From contig JBQCZU010000002.1 of assembly GCA_052089385.1 (NCBI GenBank), positions 1-64,000 of the forward strand: a stretch of 64,000 nucleotides of DNA. The letters run 5' to 3'. This DNA comes from Arachnia sp052089385 (GTDB lineage: Bacteria > Actinomycetota > Actinomycetes > Propionibacteriales > Propionibacteriaceae). The position numbers and the translations under genes were made by a program. A model generated the notes under the pieces. The model did not search any database. It was not told where the DNA came from and saw only the letters and a program-made list of their open reading frames with translations. This document shows positions 58,774 through 64,000 of the stretch, in pieces. How positions within the stretch are numbered: position 1 is the first letter of the stretch; the number at the start of each line of letters is the position of its first letter.

Positions 58774-59676
58774 GTGATCATTGCTGCCGCTGACGGATCG
58801 TCTCTTTCCAACCCCGGGCCTGCCGGGTGGGCGTGGTACGTCAGCGATGACATCTGGGGCGCCGGAGGCTGGCCGCACGGCACCAACAACATGGGCGAGC
58901 TCATGGCCGTCCTCGACCTGCTCCAATCCACGGCTCACGTGGATGAGCCCATCCGGATTCTGTGCGACTCCCAGTACGTCATCAACTCGCTGACCAAATG
59001 GATGCCCGGATGGAAGCGTCGCGGGTGGAAGAAGGGGGACGGCAAACCCGTCCTCAACGTGGACCTCATGAAGGAACTCGACGCTGCCCTGAAGGATCGA
59101 GAGGTGGAGTTCGAATGGGTCAAGGGTCACGCTGGGAACGCGATGAACGAAGCAGCGGACGTACGCGCACGTGCCGCGGCCACCGCATTCCAGCAGCAGA
59201 AGGCACCGGATGAGGGGCCCGGGTTCCCGCAGTCGTTGACCCAGCCCGCACGGCAGCAGCAGTTCGCTCCGAAGAACGTCGAGGAGGAACCGGACCTCTT
59301 CAGCTGTGACGCTCCAGCAGAGCAAGAGCCCTCAACCCCTGGCACGGCGAGCCTGCGCACCAAAGCCTGGCTTGTGCGCCTGACGCGAGAGCTCCTCAGT
59401 GATGAGGTGCGTACGGACACCGCAAAGCTGAGCGATGTGTTGCATCACGACTTCGTTGCGCACTCCGTGGATGGGGAGGTCATCGACCAGAGTCATGGCA
59501 CCTGGGCCCCGACGTCCCAAGTGTTTGAGGTGGTCAGCATCGACGAGTACGCCGAGGGACTCGTGGGCATGCGCTGGCTGCATCACGCGGAAGGCCTACA
59601 TCTGCGCTACTCGTTGTGGCAGAAATTGCCGGGCGGCTGGAAACTCCGGTTCGCTCAGGTCACACGCCAGCCCTGA
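58774..59676 (+). CDS. rnhA: Ribonuclease HI fused to NTF2/DUF4440-like domain
   Basis: 300 residues from GTG 58774. RNase HI core: Asp7 (IIAAADGSSLSNPGPAGW), Glu42 (NNMGELMAV), Asp65 (LCDSQYVINS), His119 and Asp129 (WVKGHAGNAMNEAAD), so all catalytic residues are present. After a polar linker (about 135-180) comes a domain of 115 residues with the DUF4440/NTF2-like pattern (SDVLHHDFVAHSVDGEVIDQ, YSLWQKLPGGWKLRFAQVT). The first part removes RNA from RNA:DNA hybrids; the second's role is unknown. Start at 58723 would add 17 residues. Confidence 0.92.
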   Translation: MIIAAADGSSLSNPGPAGWAWYVSDDIWGAGGWPHGTNNMGELMAVLDLLQSTAHVDEPIRILCDSQYVINSLTKWMPGWKRRGWKKGDGKPVLNVDLMKELDAALKDREVEFEWVKGHAGNAMNEAADVRARAAATAFQQQKAPDEGPGFPQSLTQPARQQQFAPKNVEEEPDLFSCDAPAEQEPSTPGTASLRTKAWLVRLTRELLSDEVRTDTAKLSDVLHHDFVAHSVDGEVIDQSHGTWAPTSQVFEVVSIDEYAEGLVGMRWLHHAEGLHLRYSLWQKLPGGWKLRFAQVTRQP

Positions 59677-59702
59677 CGCTGCAATCGTGGAAGGATGTGG
59701 AC

Positions 59703-60245
59703 ATGGAGAACCATCCCGTGAACGACCAGTCCGGTGCAGCCCAGCCTCTCGACCAGCCTGACCGCGGGATACTGCACGAACTCGGCGGCCGAGCTGGGTG
59801 GCGATTCTGGTGGCCGCTGGTGTTCTGGGGCGTCGACGCGTTGACACTGTTCCTCTTTCGCCCCGACACCATCGGTGAGCCGCCCAGCGTGCTCCTGTTG
59901 ACCTCCCTGATCGCGGTGGTCCTGATCTGGGCGATGGGTGCCCGCGGAGCCATCCGCAATGGTCACAACAAGATGCTCGTGCGGATGCACGCCACCCTGG
60001 CCAGTCTCATCATCAGTGCGGGCGCCGCCATTTTGACCATGGTTGCTCGCGTGGTGGAGGCCACCGTGGTGGGCGCAGACCAGGCGCGAGTGTTCATCAC
60101 CAGCCCTCTGGATGAGGAGGACCCCACCATCTGGTTGGGGACAGCAGAGTACTCGTATCTCTTCTACACCCTGCCCGTGCTGGTGGTCCTGATCCTCATT
60201 GCCTGGTACCTCGTGGGAGTCGGGCGGGCCAGGAATCAGGCCTGA
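59703..60245 (+). CDS. Multi-pass membrane protein, paralogue A
   Basis: 180 residues from ATG 59703, with GGAAGGA upstream. Helices at about 32-50 (WRFWWPLVFWGVDALTLFLF), 60-78, 92-115 and 150-172. It shares the order of motifs with the next gene: xxGWRxWWPLxxWG near the N-terminus, VxLxWxxGxR-like helix end, and ATVVGADQARVF against HSVVGSGAVRVL. No family I can name. It lies 26 bases after the RNase HI gene and may share its mRNA. Confidence 0.75.
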   Translation: MENHPVNDQSGAAQPLDQPDRGILHELGGRAGWRFWWPLVFWGVDALTLFLFRPDTIGEPPSVLLLTSLIAVVLIWAMGARGAIRNGHNKMLVRMHATLASLIISAGAAILTMVARVVEATVVGADQARVFITSPLDEEDPTIWLGTAEYSYLFYTLPVLVVLILIAWYLVGVGRARNQA

Positions 60246-60462
60246 GTTCATTTCCGTGCTTGACCTGTGGCTTGTCGTTCACGGAGGGTCCCTACGAGGT
60301 GGTCTCCCAGCTCCCGACCCTTCAGTCACCTGAGCGACTCGGGACTACTGCCAGAGCGATCGTGAAGCGCAACAACGTCCCATCGTCCACCAGCGCAAGG
60401 CTCAGTGCGGTCAGTCTCCAGGAACTGTCCGGCGCCCTCACCACAACTCCCGGAAGGCTGTC

Positions 60463-61242
60463 ATGAACACCCACGAGCAAACGGAGCCGTTGAGGATGAC
60501 CACGGGTGGGACGGCGGCTGGTCGACGGGGGCACCCCTGCGTGCTCGCCATCCTTGCTGCGCTCGGGGGGCGCCATGGCTGGCGCTGGTGGATGCCCCTG
60601 GCGGTGTGGGGCGTCGTTGCAACGGTCGCCCGGCTGCAGGCCAACGCCAACACCTCTGCGTTCCCACCGGTGACGGGCGCCCATGAAACGCTGACCATCG
60701 CCACTGTGGTGGCGCTCTTGGTCATCTGGATATCGGGAAGTCGGTTGGCGCTCTCCTTCGGTCACCGCCGGGGGCATGTTTTCGCACTTGCCTCCATCAC
60801 CACGATGGGGATGGTGGTGGGGTCGCAACTGTTGTCTGAGGTCGCCGATCGAATCGAGCACTCGGTGGTGGGCAGCGGTGCCGTTCGGGTGTTGGCCAAA
60901 CACGTGCCGGCTGTGTCGGAGCCCGGTGGAGACCCTGTGCCCAACCCCTTGTTCGACACCCTGATCCCGTGGACCATGACGGATCTGAGCTACATCATGC
61001 CCATTGCCACGGCCTTCGTCGTCCTCGTGTGTTGGCAGAAGCGGTGGTCGTGGCGGGGGCTGCTCCCCGGTCTCCTTCTCGTCCCCGTGGCGTTCCTGGG
61101 GCATTTCCAGGTGTGGGCGGTTCTCGAAAGGTTTGCACAGGGCCCGCGACAGGACCTGCTGGCAGCAGGAATGGCATTGGGAGTCACCATGGGTGTGCTG
61201 CTGACGTTGGCCTGGCTGGCCTTCCGGCGTGCGCCCGTGTGA
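60463..61242 (+). CDS. Multi-pass membrane protein, paralogue B
   Basis: 259 residues from ATG 60463, with GGAAGG upstream. Helices at about 42-60 (WRWWMPLAVWGVVATVARL), 76-95, 108-130, 178-198 (LSYIMPIATAFVVLVCWQ), 205-225 and 232-252. It resembles the preceding gene over the first 200 residues, with two extra C-terminal helices. The 217-base gap between them holds a TTGACC at 60260 region but no defined promoter. Function unknown. Confidence 0.75.
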   Translation: MNTHEQTEPLRMTTGGTAAGRRGHPCVLAILAALGGRHGWRWWMPLAVWGVVATVARLQANANTSAFPPVTGAHETLTIATVVALLVIWISGSRLALSFGHRRGHVFALASITTMGMVVGSQLLSEVADRIEHSVVGSGAVRVLAKHVPAVSEPGGDPVPNPLFDTLIPWTMTDLSYIMPIATAFVVLVCWQKRWSWRGLLPGLLLVPVAFLGHFQVWAVLERFAQGPRQDLLAAGMALGVTMGVLLTLAWLAFRRAPV

Positions 61243-61263
61243 TCAGAGCCTCCCACCCGGCGA

Positions 61264-61269
61264 TAGGAT
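61264..61269 (+). promoter_or_regulatory. Leaderless -10 box TAGGAT for metG
   Basis: TAGGAT, 7 bases, then ATG 61277. The upstream ATG 61268 overlaps the box and is less likely. Confidence 0.6.
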
Positions 61270-61276
61270 GACGCCC

Positions 61277-63067
61277 ATGTGTGCTGATGTTCTTGCCGCC
61301 GTCGCGTGGCCCTACGCCAATGGCCCCCGTCATATCGGACATGTCTCCGGGTTCGGTGTGCCCTCCGACGTGTTCTCCCGCTTCAAGAGAATGACCGGGC
61401 ACAACGTGCTCATGGTCTCCGGGACGGATGAGCATGGCACCGCCATCCAGGTAAAGGCAGAACAAGAGGGACTGACAGCGCGGGAGTGTGCCGACAAGTA
61501 CCACCGCATCATCGCCAACGATTTGCAGCAGCTTGGCCTGTCCTACGACCTCTACACGCGCACGACGACGCCGAACCACTACGCAGTGGTGCAGGAGATG
61601 TTCACGGCCCTGCACGACAACGGCTATGTCGTGGCACTGACCCAGATGGGTGCGCTGTCCCCCTCCACGGGGCGCACACTGCCCGACCGTTTCATCGAGG
61701 GAACCTGCCCGATCTGCGGTTTTGACGGCGCCCGCGGTGACCAGTGTGACAACTGTGGCAATCAACTCGACCCCGTTGACCTCATCAATCCGCGATCCCG
61801 TATGAACGGCGAAACGCCGAACTTCGTGGAGACCGAACACTTCTTCCTCGACCTCCCCAAGCTGGCCGACGCCCTGGGCGTGTGGCTGGATGGGCGCGAG
61901 GAATGGCGTCCCAACGTATTGAAGTTCAGCCACAACCTGTTGGCCGACCTGCGCCCACGCGCCATCACCCGCGACCTCGACTGGGGCGTGCCCGTTCCTC
62001 TCGAGGGTTGGCGCGACGCTCCCATGAAGCGCATCTACGTGTGGTTCGACGCCGTCATCGGCTACCTGTCGGCCTCCATCGAATGGGCCAAACGCAGTGG
62101 GGATCCCACAGCCTGGCGCAGGTTCTGGAACTCCGAGACTGCCGAGTCCTACTACTTCATGGGCAAGGACAACATCGTCTTCCACTCGGTGATCTGGCCC
62201 GGCATTCTGCTGGGCGCCAACGGCCAGGGTGCCGTCGGTGGAGAGGTGCACGAAGCATTGGGTCAGCTGCAGTTGCCCACCGAAGTGGTCTCCAGTGAAT
62301 TCCTCACGATGAAGGGCTCCAAGGTCGCGAGCTCTCGTGGCGCCTCCATTTTCGTGGGGGATTTCCTGAAGGAGTTCGGTCCCGACGCTCTGCGGTTCTA
62401 CATCGCCGTCGCCGGTCCCGAGAACCAGGACACCGATTTCACGTGGGACGAGTTCGTCAGGCGCATCAACTATGAACTCGCCAACGAGTGGGGAAACCTC
62501 GTCAACCGCTCCATCTCCATGGCGCACAAGCAGGTTGGCGCCATTCCTGAGCGCGGCGAGCTGACCGTCGAAGATGGCCAGTTGCTGGACGCTTCCACCC
62601 ATGCCTTCACGACGGTTGGTGAACACATCGCAGCCCGACGCTTCAAGGCTGGTATCACCGAGGCGATGCGCATCGTCGGACTCGCCAACAAGTACTTGAG
62701 CGATCAGGAGCCCTGGAAGCTGAAGGAAGATCCTGAGCGTCGCGACACTGTGCTGCACGTCGCACTGCAGGCCGTCAGCGACTGCAACACGCTCCTGACA
62801 CCGTTCCTTCCGCACTCGGCGCAGAAGATCTTCGAGGCTCTTGGCGGGGAAGGCGTGTGGGCGGCACAACCAGAGCTGGTTGAAGTCACCGACGGCGACC
62901 TGACGTATCCGATCCTGCAGGGCGACTACGCCAACGAGCTCGCACGGTGGGAGTCCCGCCCCATCAAGGCTGGAACCCCGCTGGAGAAGCCTTCGCCATT
63001 GTTCGTCAAGCTCGATGACACGTTGGGAACCACAGGACCCAGCTGGGCCCCGATCACAACGGAGTGA
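61277..63067 (+). CDS. metG: Methionyl-tRNA synthetase
   Basis: 596 residues from ATG 61277. The HIGH signature is RHIGH at 18-22 (WPYANGPRHIGHVSG). A zinc knuckle in the insertion has CPICGFDGARGDQCDNCG with four Cys. The KMSKS loop reads KGSKVASSRG, i.e. KVASS, an accepted variant in this type. The C-terminal anticodon domain follows; there is no tRNA-binding C-terminal EMAP-like extension. It charges elongator and initiator tRNA-Met. Confidence 0.97.
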   Translation: MCADVLAAVAWPYANGPRHIGHVSGFGVPSDVFSRFKRMTGHNVLMVSGTDEHGTAIQVKAEQEGLTARECADKYHRIIANDLQQLGLSYDLYTRTTTPNHYAVVQEMFTALHDNGYVVALTQMGALSPSTGRTLPDRFIEGTCPICGFDGARGDQCDNCGNQLDPVDLINPRSRMNGETPNFVETEHFFLDLPKLADALGVWLDGREEWRPNVLKFSHNLLADLRPRAITRDLDWGVPVPLEGWRDAPMKRIYVWFDAVIGYLSASIEWAKRSGDPTAWRRFWNSETAESYYFMGKDNIVFHSVIWPGILLGANGQGAVGGEVHEALGQLQLPTEVVSSEFLTMKGSKVASSRGASIFVGDFLKEFGPDALRFYIAVAGPENQDTDFTWDEFVRRINYELANEWGNLVNRSISMAHKQVGAIPERGELTVEDGQLLDASTHAFTTVGEHIAARRFKAGITEAMRIVGLANKYLSDQEPWKLKEDPERRDTVLHVALQAVSDCNTLLTPFLPHSAQKIFEALGGEGVWAAQPELVEVTDGDLTYPILQGDYANELARWESRPIKAGTPLEKPSPLFVKLDDTLGTTGPSWAPITTE

Positions 63068-63191
63068 AGCAGGTCGGGTCGTCTTTCGACATGCCGGCTC
63101 CTTCGTTGCGCGGCTGCTCACGACGCGGAACGTTTTCTCCGTAATGGGCGGCTATGACGCATGTGGCCTGTGTCAAAGGCTCGTTGGTCCC

Positions 63192-63818
63192 TTAGAAAGC
63201 CCGCTTGGTCGTGAGGCTGTTGTGGCCTGCCAACTTTGCGACGACTCGTGTGGCCTCCCGCATTCCGACCGGGCGGAAACCTGCGGCCATGGCCTCGCGG
63301 GTGAGTTGTGGTTCACTGCGGTAGAGCGCTGCTCCCCGACGCAACAAAACGCTCGGGGCTTTGCGTTTTTCCTTGAGATCGCGGACCAGACGACGGGTGA
63401 AATTGGTGGTTCTGTTCCGGGCTAGCCACAGGGCTTCAACCGGCAGGCCAGCTGCGCTGGCCGCCGCGAGCAACGGCGGCGCGAAGATACCTTCGGCCAG
63501 GAGCACCTTGGCGTCGCCCATGTCCAGAATGCGTGAACCCACCCGCAACGACTGTGAGATGTCGTACAAGGGCACCTCGGTGGCTCCCTCGGTCAGAAGA
63601 CGTCGGACCGTCTCAATTGCCAGGTCACATTCCCAGGAAGCGACGTCATCCCAGTCGACGATGCCGAGTGTTCGCGGCAGACCGGGATGATCCAAATCGC
63701 GGTAGAACTCGTCCAAGGGAAGGGTTGCCACGCCCTCGGAGTCGGTGGCCAGCCGGCTGAGCCGCGACTTACCGCAGCCCGAGGGGCCCGCTACAAGCAG
63801 CAGTGTCCTGGAAGTCAC
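63192..63818 (-). CDS. P-loop uridine kinase-like ATPase
   Basis: 208 residues. Walker A GPSGCGKSRL is at about 11-20, followed by LPLDEFYRDL and DWDDVASWECDL as in uridine kinases, and an LLAEGIF block. The C-terminal LID is Arg/Lys-rich (RNRTTNFTRRLVRDLKEKRK). It probably phosphorylates a nucleoside or other small hydroxyl compound. GTG 63818 is 6 bases after TAGTCT, leaderless. Confidence 0.87.
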   Translation of the reverse strand: MTSRTLLLVAGPSGCGKSRLSRLATDSEGVATLPLDEFYRDLDHPGLPRTLGIVDWDDVASWECDLAIETVRRLLTEGATEVPLYDISQSLRVGSRILDMGDAKVLLAEGIFAPPLLAAASAAGLPVEALWLARNRTTNFTRRLVRDLKEKRKAPSVLLRRGAALYRSEPQLTREAMAAGFRPVGMREATRVVAKLAGHNSLTTKRAF

Positions 63819-63824
63819 CGTGTC

Positions 63825-63830
63825 AGACTA
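63825..63830 (-). promoter_or_regulatory. Leaderless -10 box TAGTCT for the kinase-like gene
   Basis: TAGTCT on the minus strand, 6 bases, then GTG 63818. It stands between this gene and the stop of the upstream minus-strand gene. Confidence 0.55.
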
Positions 63831-63835
63831 CCGGC

Positions 63836-64000
63836 TCACCAGGACCCGATGCTGGCGCCACCGCCGCTGAAGCCGCCGCCTCCGCCGAAACCGGAGAAAC
63901 CGGACGAGCTGCCGCTCGCACTTTGTGCTTCGGCGGCTGCTGCGGCTGCCGAAGCCTCGCCCATGGCGTTGTTGAACCCGTGGGACAGGTTGCCCAATGC
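63836..64000 (-). CDS. C-terminal end of a Gly-rich (DUF2207-like) membrane protein, partial
   Basis: The last 54 residues run off the right edge. An Ala-rich stretch is followed by GFSGFGGGGGFSGGGASIGSW, a tail of the kind that ends DUF2207 membrane proteins (Gly/Phe/Ser with a terminal Trp). The family call rests only on that tail, so it is tentative. It would be transcribed toward the kinase-like gene. Confidence 0.6.
   Translation of the reverse strand, partial: ALGNLSHGFNNAMGEASAAAAAAEAQSASGSSSGFSGFGGGGGFSGGGASIGSW

Noticed and set aside
61184..63121. Minus-strand 645-residue frame over metG
   Set aside because: Antisense to methionyl-tRNA synthetase; no domain and no plausible start region.
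1..64000. Search for tRNA, rRNA, CRISPR arrays, insertion sequences, prophage and toxin-antitoxin pairs
   Set aside because: No cloverleaf-like gap, no spaced direct repeats, no transposase or phage protein was found; the only integrase-like gene is chromosomal xerD.

Overview
The window is a gene-dense chromosomal segment of a high-GC Gram-positive bacterium (Actinomycetota). The gene order HAD-IIA phosphatase / tlyA / nadK / recN / pyrG / Nudix / xerD / parA / scpA / scpB / rluB is the classic actinobacterial one, and pafBC-tatA-tatC-helY, GTG starts, four-base stop/start overlaps and leaderless promoters all agree. A member of the Propionibacteriales/Propionibacteriaceae is a reasonable guess, but nothing in the sequence proves the family. 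I see no rRNA, tRNA, CRISPR array, insertion sequence or prophage; this is mostly core genome.

Layout. (1) 1-6.3 kb: a protein with seventeen Arg/Gly-rich tandem units and a TPR-like tail, then a tightly overlapping operon of HAD phosphatase, a 77-residue protein, tlyA, nadK and recN. (2) 6.4-10.3 kb: nicotinamidase, and on the minus strand the 5-oxoprolinase genes pxpA-pxpB-pxpC coupled to an ATP-dependent DNA ligase. (3) 10.4-18.2 kb: pyrG, Nudix, xerD, a ParA ATPase with a small partner, scpA, scpB, a pseudouridine synthase and an FKBP lipoprotein; chromosome segregation dominates. (4) 18.3-28.3 kb: gluQ, the WYL regulators pafB and pafC, tatA and tatC, a lipid kinase, a Ski2-like helicase, hisF, a HIT protein and a membrane protein. 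(5) 28.4-32.1 kb: ilvB-ilvN-ilvC behind a leader peptide and attenuator. (6) 32.2-40.4 kb: sugar epimerase, a DUF1648 membrane protein preceded by a leaderless mini-ORF, an NfeD/flotillin pair, an SRPBCC protein, proS, a DUF4439 lipoprotein and a phosphatase. (7) 40.6-52.2 kb: the translation and RNA operon rimP-nusA-ylxR-infB-rbfA-truB-ribF, then rpsO, pnp and dapB. (8) 52.3-64 kb: acetyltransferases, an SDR, an APH-like kinase, a secreted Cys protein, a second Ski2-like helicase with DUF3516, an RNase HI fusion, two paralogous membrane proteins, metG, a P-loop kinase and the tail of a Gly-rich membrane protein.

No whole new defence or mobile system is present. The signals most worth a second look are the repeat protein at the left edge, the branched-chain leader peptide MITAQLLVIY, the leaderless uORF whose stop overlaps the start of the DUF1648 gene, the ParA/ribbon-helix-helix pair beside scpAB, the pxpABC-ligase operon, the RNase HI/NTF2-like fusion, the paralogous membrane pair, and at least eleven genes whose start codon lies 6-7 bases after a TANNNT box. 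No gap between genes exceeds 300 bases.
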